DNA from: Rhodococcus wratislaviensis
GTDB lineage: Bacteria > Actinomycetota > Actinomycetes > Mycobacteriales > Mycobacteriaceae
Direction of reading: 5' to 3'
Assembly (NCBI RefSeq): GCF_900455735.1
Contig: NZ_UAUI01000011.1
Location: forward strand, 124,001 to 188,000
Length of the DNA: 64,000 nt
Part shown: positions 1-10,531 of the stretch, in pieces
How the letters are laid out: every line of letters starts with the position of its first letter
Position numbering within the stretch: the stretch's first letter is position 1
Program-made: the position numbers and the translations under genes
The notes under the pieces: model-generated
Told to the model about the DNA's origin: nothing
What the model saw: the letters and a program-made list of their open reading frames with translations, nothing else
The model's database searches: none

Positions 1-515
1 ATGAATCTCCAACACGCAGACGTCCGACGCATTCTTGAACTACTGGACACCGCAGAGCATCTCGATTCGCTGGACCTCCGGATCGGCGACGTCGTCCTGC
101 AGGCGCGCAAGCCTGGGGCCGCGCCGGTGAGTGTGCTGCCGGTCGAAGCTCTCGCGCCGACGACCGCCACCGCGGCCCCGGCCGTGCCGACGCCGGCGAC
201 CGCGCCGGCCGCCACGGTCACCGCGAGCAGCAGCCCGGCACCCTCCGAAGTCCCGGATCGGATGATCGCCATCCGGGCACCCATGCCGGGCACGTTCTAC
301 CGCACACCGGCACCGACCCAGCCGCCGTTCGTGGAAGAGGGCCAGCAGATCGACGCCTCCGCGACACTCTGCCTGATCGAGGTGATGAAAATGTTCAACA
401 CGGTCCCGGCGCCGGCAGCGGGCCGGGTTCATTCGATCCTCGTCGAGCACGGTCAGGCCGTCGAGCACGAGCAGATCCTGATGATCGTCGATCCCACCGA
501 GCCGGAGGCCGCAGC

Positions 516-519
<4 letters not shown>
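1..519 (+). CDS. Biotin carboxyl carrier protein (acyl-CoA/ketone carboxylase subunit)
   Basis: A 172-residue carrier subunit that swings biotin between a biotin carboxylase and a carboxyltransferase. An N-terminal AccB-like helix (residues 1-35) is followed by an Ala/Pro/Thr-rich linker (40-85) and a biotinyl domain. The biotin site reads IEVMKMF with Lys130, so the usual Ala of the AMKM motif is Val. The PMPG turn (residues 94-97) is typical of biotinyl domains. The stop overlaps the start of the biotin carboxylase gene in an ATGA. The ATG is the first base of the window, so a longer upstream start cannot be excluded, but the visible N-terminus aligns with the usual AccB start. It belongs to a catabolic operon rather than the housekeeping acetyl-CoA carboxylase. 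Confidence 0.88.
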
Positions 520-1915
<1,396 letters not shown>

Positions 1916-1919
<4 letters not shown>

Positions 1920-3346
1920 GCAGCCACCGGCTCACCTTCACCGACACCAGCCTGACCGACGGCCAGGCCGCGGTATGGGCGGGTGCATTGGATAATCGGA
2001 TGGTCCTCGCCCCCGCCGCCGCGCTGTCGTCCAGTGGCCTCGCGGCGGTCGAGGTGCTGAGCCCGGCAGTCCTGGACGAATGCATGGCCCGCGGCGAACA
2101 CCCGCTGCAGCGGGTGGAACTCGCCCATCGACACTACGGCCCGGTTCCGCTGCGGGCCACCGTCAACCTGCTGACCGGGCATGGGCGGCCGGGTGCCGAC
2201 GTCCTCGGACCCACGGCGATCGACCGCTGGCTGACGGCACTGGCCGCAGCGGGCCTGCGGCAAGTAGTCCTGCTGGATCCGCTGCTGGATCCGGTCCGTC
2301 TCAAGGCCGCGCTGGAATCTGCCACCACCGTGGGACTGACCGCCATTGCCGCGCTTCCCTATACAGCCGACGACGGAGTGTCCGACGAAACCTATGCGGA
2401 GCGCGCCGCATCGCTCGCCGCTGCCGGCGCCGACCGAGTCATGCTGCGAGACGAGAGCGGAGTCCTGACACCGGACCGGGCGCACACCCTCGTCCCTGCA
2501 CTGGTGTCGGCGCTCGGTGACACTCCCCTCGACCTCCACACCCGATGCCACACCGCACTCGGGACCGTCGTCGCCCTCGAGGCCGGCCGGCTCGGCGTCC
2601 GCGGCATCGACACCGCACTGCCCTCGGTCGCCAACGGCGCCTCCCTTCCGTCGCTGCCGTCCTTGGTCCGCGTCCTGCGACGTGACGACGTTCAGGATCT
2701 GCCCGACCTCGACGCTCTGCAGTCCGCCGATGCGATCCTCGCCGTGATCGCCGATCAGGAAGGCTTGCCCGCGGCAACCCCGTGGCCATTCGATCTGGCG
2801 ACGTATGTCCATCAGCTGCCGGGTGAGGTGGCGGCCTACTTCCGGAGCACCCTGCGTGAGCGCGGACAGTGGGCCGACCTGCACGAGTTTGCCGCCGAAT
2901 GCGCGGCCGTGCGCCGTGACATGGGCGCGCCGCCGATGGTGGCCCCCTTCGCCCGGGCGATAGCCGAACAGGCGATGTGCCACTTCGGTGGGGAACAGAG
3001 ATACGAGACCCTCCGTCCGGTTCTTCGCAGGTTGCTGCAGGGCGTGTACGGCACGGTGGACGGTGACCAACGCGTCGAACTCCAGGCGCGTGTCGGCTCG
3101 GTGTTGACGTCCGAATCCGACTCCCCGACAATCGAAGCGGATCTTGCTGCCGATGAGGACGTTCTGCTCGCGTGGATAGCCGGAGTCACGGTCGCGACCG
3201 TCCCGCGGAGAGTGGACGTGCAGCCCTACGAAGCGTCGACACCCTACGAAAGCCTCACCCGGGGATTGCTCGAGCGCGCCGGTCGCTACGCCACGCTGAC
3301 CGTGTCCGCGCCCGGTCTCCGCATCCATCTGCAACAGGAAGGGTGA
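1916..3346 (+). CDS. HMGL-like carboxyltransferase subunit A, divergent 5S/PycB paralogue
   Basis: A 476-residue TIM-barrel protein of the HMG-CoA lyase/transcarboxylase-5S family, starting at an ATGA overlap with the biotin carboxylase stop. The N-terminal DTSLTDG (Asp15) matches the metal-binding DxTLRDA motif. At the place where pyruvate carboxylase and 5S carry a carbamylated Lys, this protein has Arg178 (MLRDESG). Where they carry an HxH metal pair it reads LHTRCH, so the first ligand is Arg210 and only His212 remains. The C-terminal 200 residues resemble a degraded PYC/OADA domain. Its position beside a second, differently degraded paralogue suggests an obligate heteromeric carboxyltransferase. 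Family assignment is firm; activity on its own is doubtful. Confidence 0.7.
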
Positions 3347-3352
3347 ATCACC

Positions 3353-4849
3353 GTGCTCACCAACCTTCGTCACCTCGTCGAGGCCGACTTCGCCCGGACG
3401 GGTAGCCGCCGGACGATCGCCCTCACCGACGGCACACTCCGGGATGCGCATCAGTGCCTGTGGGCGACCCGGATGCGCACCGAACACATGCTGCCCATCA
3501 CGAGGCGGATCGCCGACGCGGGATTCGGTGCCGTCGAGGCCATCGCGATGGTCGGCTTCGACGCGGGAGTTCTGTTCCTCAATCAGGACCCGTTCGAACG
3601 GGTGCGGCTGCTCGCTGACCGGATCACGACGGCCCCGCTACGCGCGGCCGTCCGCAGCAACCTGCTTCACGGCTTCTACCCGCAACCGGACGACATCAAC
3701 GAGCTGTTCGTCGAGCGGATGTTCGTCAATGGCATCCGTGACTTCGCGGTCCTCGACTCCCTGCACTCGTGGGACAACGTGGCACCCGGGATCCGCATCG
3801 CGAAGCGGCTCGGCGCGAAGGTCACGATCGCTCTCGTGTTCAACCTCGCACCGGGTTACGACGACGATTTCTACGTCCGGCAGGCTCGGGAGGTCATCGA
3901 CAGGTTCGGCGTGGACACGATTTCCCTTGCCGACGCGGGCGGCAGCCTGACCGTCGAACGGACCCGGACGCTGGTACCGGCGCTGCGGGCGGCGATCGGC
4001 GAGACCCGGTTGGAGCTGAACACGCACTGTTTGACCGGGATGGGTCCGCAGGTCGCGCTCGAAGCGGCCGTGTACGGAGCGGATCAAATCCTGACCGCCG
4101 TCGATCCGCTGGCCAACGGCAACTCGTTGCCGTCGGCTCAGATGATGGCCCGGGATCTGCGCGCCCTGGGGTTCGATGTCGACGTCGACGACCGATCACT
4201 CGACGAGGTCGGGGACTACCTGGGCAAGCTCGCCGCGCAACTGGACTACCCCGTCGGAGTTCCCGCGGAGTACGATCCCGCCAATTACCAGACGCAGTAC
4301 GCCGGTGGCGCCATGACGAATCTCGAGGCTCAGCTGAAGGCCGCCGGAATTGCCGACAAACTTCCTGCGGTGATCGAGGAGATCGGACGTGTCCGTGAGG
4401 AATTGGGTTCGCCGGTCATGGCTACGCCGTTCCCCGCCATCGTCGCCGCCCAGGCCGTCATGAACGTCCTGAACGCCGAGCGTTACGCCGTGGTTCCGGA
4501 CGAGGTGAAGAAGTATGTGTGCGGATACTTCGGTGCGCTGCCGCTGCCCGTCGACGACAACGTCAAGGACCTCGTGATGAACAACGGGTCGCGCGACATA
4601 TCCGAGACACCGCCGCAACTCGACCCGATCCTGCCGGAACTGCGCAGGCGGTACGGGCACCTGTCGCCGGACGAGATGATCCTGCGGTACATGTACGGCG
4701 ACCAGAAGATCGACGCACTCGTCCCGGTCGAGGACAGCTTCCGCGTCGAGCAGTCGATCGTGGAGCTGGTGGCCGGCCTCGGGCGGATGCAGAGCACGCA
4801 CAACGTGCGCCTGGTGGCCCCCGGAATCGAACTGCGGGCCAATGGCTGA
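3353..4849 (+). CDS. HMGL/PYC_OADA-type carboxyltransferase subunit B
   Basis: A 498-residue paralogue of the preceding gene, closer to oxaloacetate decarboxylase alpha and pyruvate carboxylase carboxyltransferase. The motif DGTLRDAHQ (Asp31) is well kept, and the C-terminal PYC_OADA signature is clear around residues 320-400 (GGAMTNLEAQLKAAG, then NVLNAERY). The usual carbamylated Lys is Ala193 (SLADAGG), and the metal pair reads NTHCL: His225 is kept and the second His is Leu227. The GTG start at 3353 follows an AGGAAGGG ribosome site. The gene ends inside the next one (8-bp overlap). With subunit A it probably forms the carboxyl-transfer half of a biotin-dependent carboxylase for an unidentified substrate. 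Confidence 0.75.
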   Translation: MLTNLRHLVEADFARTGSRRTIALTDGTLRDAHQCLWATRMRTEHMLPITRRIADAGFGAVEAIAMVGFDAGVLFLNQDPFERVRLLADRITTAPLRAAVRSNLLHGFYPQPDDINELFVERMFVNGIRDFAVLDSLHSWDNVAPGIRIAKRLGAKVTIALVFNLAPGYDDDFYVRQAREVIDRFGVDTISLADAGGSLTVERTRTLVPALRAAIGETRLELNTHCLTGMGPQVALEAAVYGADQILTAVDPLANGNSLPSAQMMARDLRALGFDVDVDDRSLDEVGDYLGKLAAQLDYPVGVPAEYDPANYQTQYAGGAMTNLEAQLKAAGIADKLPAVIEEIGRVREELGSPVMATPFPAIVAAQAVMNVLNAERYAVVPDEVKKYVCGYFGALPLPVDDNVKDLVMNNGSRDISETPPQLDPILPELRRRYGHLSPDEMILRYMYGDQKIDALVPVEDSFRVEQSIVELVAGLGRMQSTHNVRLVAPGIELRANG

Positions 4850-5267
4850 CACCACACTACGGCCGGAACCCCGGCCCACCGCCGAGACCGCGGGGTACTG
4901 GGAGGCGGCCCGGGAGGAACACTTGGTGGTCCAGCGCTGCGAGAATTGCGGGCGTCACCAGTTCTACCCCCGCGCTTTCTGTACCGCCTGCCTCTCCGAG
5001 AACCTCGAATGGGTGGAATCGGCGGGCGAGGGGAGCATCTACACCTTCACGGTCTGCCGGATTCCCGCCAATCCGTCGATGGCGGACAAGGTTCCCTATG
5101 CCGTGGCCGTCATCGACCTCGACGAGGGAGTGCGCCTGCTGACCAACATCGTGGACTGTCCGATCGATCGCATCCGCGTCGGTGCCCGCGTCGAAGTGCG
5201 TTTCGAACGGATCAGCGCTGAGACGACCCTTCCCCAATTCACTCTGACAGAGGTGGACGACCGATGA
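4842..5267 (+). CDS. DUF35 OB-fold, zinc-ribbon acyl-CoA-associated protein
   Basis: A 141-residue protein with a rubredoxin-like zinc ribbon (CENCGRHQFYPRAFCTAC, residues 33-50) followed by an OB-fold. DUF35 proteins are obligate partners of thiolase-like enzymes; known examples are ChsH2 with the steroid aldolase Ltp2 and archaeal acetoacetyl-CoA thiolase/HMG-CoA synthase bridging proteins. It overlaps the upstream carboxyltransferase by 8 bp and the acyl-CoA synthetase by an ATGA. Its likely partner is the thiolase-like protein two genes downstream. The four cysteines are intact. Confidence 0.85.
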   Translation: MADTTLRPEPRPTAETAGYWEAAREEHLVVQRCENCGRHQFYPRAFCTACLSENLEWVESAGEGSIYTFTVCRIPANPSMADKVPYAVAVIDLDEGVRLLTNIVDCPIDRIRVGARVEVRFERISAETTLPQFTLTEVDDR

Positions 5268-6808
5268 TCACCGACTACTTCGACGCCGGTGCCGCCCGGT
5301 ACCCGGAGCGAACGTTTCTGCAGTCCGACACAGTGCGGCTCAGCTACCGGGACGTCGTGGTCGCGTCACACGCGATCGCGCACGGACTGACCCGGGAAGG
5401 GCTGGCGAGCAGCAGGATCGGAATTCTGTCCCCCAACCATCCCGACGGCTTCGTGGCGATGCTCGGCATCCTGCGTGCGGGCGCCACCTATGTGCCGCTC
5501 AACGCCCGCGACCAGATCGAGGACCTGATCTGGTTCATGCGATTCACGGCGGTGTCGGCGTTGGTGTACCACGAGCAGTACCTTCCCCACATCGACCGGA
5601 TCCGGTCCGAAGTACCCACGCTCACCGCCTGCATCGCGTTCGGTGAGCACACCGCGCCCGGGCTCAGCACCGAGGCCTGGAAGCGGGAGCACAGCGGACA
5701 GACCTGCAACACCCGACGAGACCTCGACGACATTGCGCTGATCAAGTCTTCCGGCGGCACCACCGGCCGCCCGAAGGCCATCATGCAGAGCCACCGCTGT
5801 CTGCTCGCCGCCTACCGGATCGCCAACCAGTTCACCGCACCAGCGAAGGAGCCGGTGCACCTGGTGGTTGCACCGCTGACCCACGCTGCGGGAGCGACGG
5901 CAATGGGGCTCTCGGCCTTCGGCACCCGAAACGTGATCGCGCCGTCGACCGATCCCGCGACGGTCCTCGAACTGATCGAGCGGGAGCACGTCACGCACCT
6001 GTTCCTGCCGCCGACAATGATCTACCGGATCCTGGCGCATCCCGACGCCCGAACACGCGATTGTTCCTCCCTCGAGTACGTCATCTACGGCGCCGCACCC
6101 ATGTCCGTCGACAAACTCGAAGAAGGACTGAAGCTGTGGGGTCAGGTCTTCGTCCAGTTCTACGGTCAGTCCGAGGCACCGGGTGTGATCACGTGCCTGT
6201 CCCGGCAGGATCACTACCTCCGGGACGATTCCGCGGGTGTGAAGCACCTCGCGTCGGCGGGCCGGCCGACCGGGGCTTGTGAGGTGGCGCTGATGGATGA
6301 GGCCGGCAACTTCGTCCCGGCCGGTGAGCGCGGGGAGATCGTCGCCCGAGGCGAGCTGGTCTGTCCCGGGTACCTCGACAACCCCGAGGCAAATGCCGAA
6401 GCCCACCGCTTCGGCTGGCACCACACTGGAGACATCGGGGTCTTCGACGAGAGCGGATACCTCTATGTCGTCGACCGGACGAAAGACGTGGTGATCTCCG
6501 GCGGTTTCAACATTTACCCCAGCGAGATCGAGCAGCTGATCTGGTCGCATCCCGCCGTGCAGGATTGCGCGGTCGTCGGCGTGCCCGACGAGGACTGGGG
6601 TGAGCGGCTCACCGCGGTGATCGAACTGAAGTCGGAGTCCGAGGCGACAGCCGAGAACATAATCGAGATGTGCCGCAACCGGTTCGGAAGCATGAAGACA
6701 CCCAAGCAGGTCGAGTTCTGGGAGTCGTTGCCGCGCAGCGCCGTCGGCAAGGTCCTGAAGAAGGACGTCCGCGCCAAGATCATCGCCGCCCACCTGCGGG
6801 CGGACTGA
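5264..6808 (+). CDS. AMP-forming acyl-CoA synthetase/ligase
   Basis: A 514-residue class I adenylate-forming enzyme that activates a carboxylic acid to its acyl-CoA with ATP. The P-loop KSSGGTTGRPKA, the YGQSEAP A5-type motif, HTGDIG, the hinge DRTKDVVISGG and the C-terminal GKVLKKD catalytic Lys are all visible. It starts in an ATGA overlap with the DUF35 gene and stops 3 bp before the thiolase-like gene. The operon order (carboxylase, then ligase, then thiolase-like) suggests that it activates the carboxylated, beta-keto-type product. Its specific acid is not readable from sequence. Confidence 0.9.
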   Translation: MITDYFDAGAARYPERTFLQSDTVRLSYRDVVVASHAIAHGLTREGLASSRIGILSPNHPDGFVAMLGILRAGATYVPLNARDQIEDLIWFMRFTAVSALVYHEQYLPHIDRIRSEVPTLTACIAFGEHTAPGLSTEAWKREHSGQTCNTRRDLDDIALIKSSGGTTGRPKAIMQSHRCLLAAYRIANQFTAPAKEPVHLVVAPLTHAAGATAMGLSAFGTRNVIAPSTDPATVLELIEREHVTHLFLPPTMIYRILAHPDARTRDCSSLEYVIYGAAPMSVDKLEEGLKLWGQVFVQFYGQSEAPGVITCLSRQDHYLRDDSAGVKHLASAGRPTGACEVALMDEAGNFVPAGERGEIVARGELVCPGYLDNPEANAEAHRFGWHHTGDIGVFDESGYLYVVDRTKDVVISGGFNIYPSEIEQLIWSHPAVQDCAVVGVPDEDWGERLTAVIELKSESEATAENIIEMCRNRFGSMKTPKQVEFWESLPRSAVGKVLKKDVRAKIIAAHLRAD

Positions 6809-6811
6809 GAG

Positions 6812-7984
6812 ATGGCGGACAACGCAGCACTAGCGGGACGGTACGCCATCGTCGGGGTCGGCGAGACCGGTCTGGGCAAGGCGCCTGCCGGTGCCACGGC
6901 ACTGTCGCTGCAATGCCGGGCCGCCCGCCTGGCGATGCTCGAGGCCGGGCTCGCCCCGGCCGACATCGACGGGGTCTTCGCTCATTGGGACGACCGCGCG
7001 AACGCACTGCTCGTGTCCGAGTACCTGGACATCCACCCACGGTACGTCGACAACACGGTGGTCGGCGGCCAGTCCAACATCACCCACCTGGTCCACGCGA
7101 TGGCGGCAATCGAGGCAGGCCTGTGCGAGGTCGCCCTCGTCACTTATGGCAGCACCCAGCATCTGGACAAGAGTCGCGCGCGGGGCGGGATCGTCCAGGA
7201 CCCGCGGTCACCGATGGGCCAGTTCGCGACGCCGTACGGAATGCTCAATCCGGTCGGGTACTACGCCATGCTGGCCCAGCTGTACTGGAGCCGATTCGGC
7301 TGCGTACCAGAGCAGCTCGGAGAGGTAGCCCTCGCCGCTCGCCGGTGGGCGCAGCTCAATCCGAACGCGGCACGTAGGGAACCGTTGACCATGGAGGACT
7401 ATCTCGCGTCACCGGTCATCGCCGACCCACTCCGCAAGCTCGACATCTGCCAGATCAACGACGGTGCCGGCGCCATGATCCTGACGAGCGCGGGACGGGC
7501 CGCCGATCTGGCGCAGAAACCGGTATCGATTCGAGGTTTCGGTGACACCTACCGACATCACATGACGCCGCTCGGCAGCGAGGACTGGCTCGACAACGGA
7601 GCGCTACGCGAGATCGCCGACGACGCGCTGGCGATGGCGCGGCTCGACCGCCAGGACGTCGACGTCGTCCAGATCTACGACGCATTCACCATCAACGTGC
7701 TCGTCGCGCTCGAAGGCCTCGGGTTCTGTGAACCAGGTGGTGCCGGCACATTCGTCGGTGGCGGGCGAATTGCCCCCGGCGGGACGTTTCCGCTCAACAC
7801 CTCCGGGGGAGGGCTCTCCTTCAATCATTCCGGTCAGTTCGGAATGCAGCTGATGATCGAAGCCGTCCGCCAGCTGCGCGGCGAATGCGACGCACGCCAG
7901 GTCCCGGATGCGCGTACCTGTCTCGTGCAAGCCGGAGGAATGGTCATGTCCGCATACATGGTGATGATCCTCGGCACCGACTGA
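6812..7984 (+). CDS. Thiolase-like (SCP2/Ltp2-type) acyl-CoA C-C bond enzyme
   Basis: A 390-residue protein of the lipid-transfer/SCP2 thiolase family. The YDAFTINVLVALEGLGFC segment and the NTSGGGLSFNHSG motif (His339) fit the family. The region where classical thiolases keep the nucleophilic Cys reads VVGGQSNITH (residues 83-92) and has no Cys; the C-terminal CxG is also not seen. That is the situation in Ltp2-type retro-aldolases, which work with a DUF35 partner, and a DUF35 protein is encoded two genes upstream. I therefore infer C-C cleavage or condensation of a CoA ester by an Ltp2-like or non-Cys route. It is the last enzyme gene before the MFS porter. Confidence 0.8.
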   Translation: MADNAALAGRYAIVGVGETGLGKAPAGATALSLQCRAARLAMLEAGLAPADIDGVFAHWDDRANALLVSEYLDIHPRYVDNTVVGGQSNITHLVHAMAAIEAGLCEVALVTYGSTQHLDKSRARGGIVQDPRSPMGQFATPYGMLNPVGYYAMLAQLYWSRFGCVPEQLGEVALAARRWAQLNPNAARREPLTMEDYLASPVIADPLRKLDICQINDGAGAMILTSAGRAADLAQKPVSIRGFGDTYRHHMTPLGSEDWLDNGALREIADDALAMARLDRQDVDVVQIYDAFTINVLVALEGLGFCEPGGAGTFVGGGRIAPGGTFPLNTSGGGLSFNHSGQFGMQLMIEAVRQLRGECDARQVPDARTCLVQAGGMVMSAYMVMILGTD

Positions 7985-8075
7985 CCCATCGCTGAATCTG
8001 CGCCCAAATCCGCGTCTTTCGACCGGGGCCGGTCGCGAACTTCGTCGACCCCGAATACACCCAAGGAGGTTCGTC

Positions 8076-9479
8076 ATGGACAAGACCACTGCGGCGCCAG
8101 AAGTCATGGTGACTGCCAACCTGCTGTCGCGTCTCGACCGGCTGCCGATGACGCGGACAGCTCTGCTGACAACTATTCTCGTGACCGTCATCTGGGTCGC
8201 CGAAGGGTTCGAAACGGGGGTCATCGGGCCGATTTTGTTGCTCGTCAAGGAGCCCTGGGGCCTGACGGCTCAGGGAACCGCCCAGCTCGGGATCGCGTCC
8301 ACCGGCGGCATCATCGTGGGCGCAGCCCTCGCCGGCCGCGTCATCGACCGGTACGGCCGTAAAAGTGTTCTACTGTGGGGTGTTTCGCTGTTCTCGCTGT
8401 TCTCGGCGCTGTGCGCAGTATCAGCGGATGTCGGGTGGATCATGGCGATGCGTGTTCTCGGCGGGCTCGCATTGGGTGCGGTCTTCCCCATTCCGTACCT
8501 CATGCTCTCCGAACTGCTCGGTACCCGATCCCGCGCCAGAATGATCGCGGCGGCGTCTGCGGTGCTCGCGCTGAGCTATCTGGTCCCGCAGGCGGCGGCC
8601 CTCGTCATGGTCGGTGATCTGCCGGTCGATCTGGCCTGGCGCATCCTGTTCCTCCTCGGTGGCCTGCCGATCCTCGCGGTGCCGCTGATCTATCGGAATC
8701 TGCCCGAAAGTCCTCGGTGGCTGTTGTTGAAGGGTCGCGCAGACGAGGCGCGGGCACTGGTCGAGCAGCTGGAACGCGAGGCCGGGTACAGGCACGAGAA
8801 CGAGCTCGTGCACCCGGAGATCGCCGCCGTCGTACGGGTCGAATACGAGGCGGGCGCCGAACGAGGAAGCGGGACAGCCGATCTGTTTCGCCGGCCACTT
8901 CTCGGGAGATTCATGCTGTGCCTGCTGATCTGCGCCGGTGCAAGCGCGGGCGCCTATGTGCTTTTGGTCTACGCCTCGGTCATGTACGCGGATATGGGGA
9001 TGACACCCCGGGGAGCGTTGGTCACCACCATTGGAATCATCATTGCCGGCGCGGTGGGGGCGATCGCGGTGGGACAGTTCGCCGACAGGCTCGGCCGCAA
9101 GAAGACCTTCCTCCTCTACAGCGTCGGCGCGATCTTCGGATTCAGCGCGCTCGCACTGTCTCAGAACATTGCACTCGCTGTCACATGCGGGATTGTCAGC
9201 GCGTTCTTCTGCACGGGTTTGGTTCCCTTCACCAAACTGTTCACTTCCGAGCAATTCCCCACCCATGCGCGGGGAACCGCCGCCGGATTCGTGGAATCCG
9301 CGAGCAGGTGCTTCGGTGGAGTCCTCGTCGTCGCATCGATCCCCTTCATACAGACGACGCTGGGGGCGAGTGCACCGTTCTGGCTGATCTGTGCGATCTT
9401 CCTCGTGTGCCTCGGCCCCGTCATGTTCGGTGCTCGTGAAACCCGTGGCATGAGCATCGACCAAGCAGGAGCGGCCTGA
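8076..9479 (+). CDS. MFS transporter, aromatic acid/metabolite:H+ symporter-like
   Basis: A 467-residue porter with twelve predicted hydrophobic segments. Signature loops are visible after TM2 (GRVIDRYGRKSV, residues 87-98) and after TM8 (GQFADRLGRKKT), with a long charged central loop around residues 205-270. A strong AAGGAGG ribosome site lies 7-13 bases before the ATG. The 91-bp gap from the thiolase-like gene holds no clear terminator, so it is probably the uptake gene of the carboxylase operon. The sugar/aromatic-acid MFS subgroup is recognisable; the substrate is inferred only from context. Confidence 0.85.
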   Translation: MDKTTAAPEVMVTANLLSRLDRLPMTRTALLTTILVTVIWVAEGFETGVIGPILLLVKEPWGLTAQGTAQLGIASTGGIIVGAALAGRVIDRYGRKSVLLWGVSLFSLFSALCAVSADVGWIMAMRVLGGLALGAVFPIPYLMLSELLGTRSRARMIAAASAVLALSYLVPQAAALVMVGDLPVDLAWRILFLLGGLPILAVPLIYRNLPESPRWLLLKGRADEARALVEQLEREAGYRHENELVHPEIAAVVRVEYEAGAERGSGTADLFRRPLLGRFMLCLLICAGASAGAYVLLVYASVMYADMGMTPRGALVTTIGIIIAGAVGAIAVGQFADRLGRKKTFLLYSVGAIFGFSALALSQNIALAVTCGIVSAFFCTGLVPFTKLFTSEQFPTHARGTAAGFVESASRCFGGVLVVASIPFIQTTLGASAPFWLICAIFLVCLGPVMFGARETRGMSIDQAGAA

Positions 9480-9486
9480 GTTCCCT

Positions 9487-9502
9487 CCTCGCTTCGACGA
9501 GG
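9487..9502 (+). terminator. Weak hairpin after the MFS gene
   Basis: CCTCG-cttcga-CGAGG forms a 5-bp stem 8 bases after the porter stop. There is no T-tract, so this is only a candidate end of the operon. Confidence 0.35.
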
Positions 9503-9589
9503 CTGCCGTTCGGCACAACTCGGACATTCCGCACGGCTGGCGGTGGGAGAATGGCGACTACGGGAGATCCGTAGTCGACGGGGGAAGTC

Positions 9590-10477
9590 GTGGACGGAAT
9601 GGTCGGCGTTCACAGGCCACGCAGCGCGTGGACGCCTTGGGTTACCGTGGCCGCGATGCTCTTCACCGTTGCGGCGTGCGGGCAGTCGCGGAGCGACTCC
9701 ACCGTCGACGATGCCCCGTTGGGGACACCCACAGTCACCGCCACGGTGAATGTCGGTGAGGGACCACTGCTCGATGTGACGGTCGACCCGTCCACCGGCA
9801 CCGCATACGTCACCAGCAGTCGCGACGACTTGCTGTCGATGATCGACGCCGACGGCGGCATCAGCGCCATCGAGGTGGGCCGGGCCCCGGCCGGGGTGGC
9901 GGTCGATCCGTCCACCCACACGGCGTATGTGACGAGTCTGGCCGAGGGCGCGGTGTCGGTGATCGACATCGGATCGCGGACCGTCACGGCCACCATCCCG
10001 GTCGGTGCCGTGCCCCAGGGCATCGAGGTGGATCCGTCGACCCACACCCTCTATGTCGCCAACGTCGAAGACGGTTCGGTGTCCGTGATCGACACCGGGA
10101 CCCGCACCGTCTCCGCCACCGTCGAGGTCGGGGACCGGCCCGGGGGAATGGGCGTCGATCCGTCGACCCATGCGCTGTACGTCGCGACGACGGGACCGGG
10201 CGGGGCAGTGTCGGTGATCGATCCCGAAACCCTCACCGTCACAGACACCCTCCAGGTCGGGAAGCAGCCCTACGGGGCGACAGTCGACCCGTCGGCGCGC
10301 ACCGTGTACGTCACCAATTTGGATGACCGTTCGGTGTCCGTGATCGACACCGAGACCCGCACCGTCACCGACACCGTCCCGGTCGGGAGCGGTCCGCAGG
10401 GTGTGGCCGTGGACCCGACCAGCCACACCGCCTACGTCGTCAACCTCGACGACTCGGTGTCGGTGATCGAGCGGTAG
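9590..10477 (+). CDS. Secreted YVTN-repeat beta-propeller lipoprotein
   Basis: A 295-residue protein with an N-terminal signal peptide ending in a lipobox (FTVAAC, Cys30 region), so it is probably anchored on the outer face of the membrane. The rest is six tandem repeats of about 42 residues, each built as VGxxPxGVAVDPSTHTxYV...GxVSVIDxxTxTVTxT, as in YncE/surface-layer YVTN propellers. The first repeat is the most divergent. The GTG start follows GGGGGAA. The role is unknown; related propellers bind ligands or partner proteins. It reads toward the lactate regulator, with a shared hairpin between them. Confidence 0.8.
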   Translation: MDGMVGVHRPRSAWTPWVTVAAMLFTVAACGQSRSDSTVDDAPLGTPTVTATVNVGEGPLLDVTVDPSTGTAYVTSSRDDLLSMIDADGGISAIEVGRAPAGVAVDPSTHTAYVTSLAEGAVSVIDIGSRTVTATIPVGAVPQGIEVDPSTHTLYVANVEDGSVSVIDTGTRTVSATVEVGDRPGGMGVDPSTHALYVATTGPGGAVSVIDPETLTVTDTLQVGKQPYGATVDPSARTVYVTNLDDRSVSVIDTETRTVTDTVPVGSGPQGVAVDPTSHTAYVVNLDDSVSVIER

Positions 10478-10492
10478 GGGAGTCAGCTCCCC
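10477..10492. terminator. Bidirectional hairpin between convergent genes
   Basis: GGGGAG-TCAG-CTCCCC is a perfect 6-bp stem that begins on the last base of the propeller stop codon. It sits between two convergent genes, so it can serve both directions. No T-run follows it. Confidence 0.5.
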
Positions 10493-10531
10493 CACGCGGT
10501 CAGGTTCGGAGCACCGCCGCCTGGGGTGCGC

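Noticed and set aside
9700-10470. Tandem DNA repeats near 9.7-10.5 kb as a CRISPR-like or mobile repeat
   Set aside because: The periodicity of about 126 bp is the coding repeat of the YVTN propeller, in frame and diverged.
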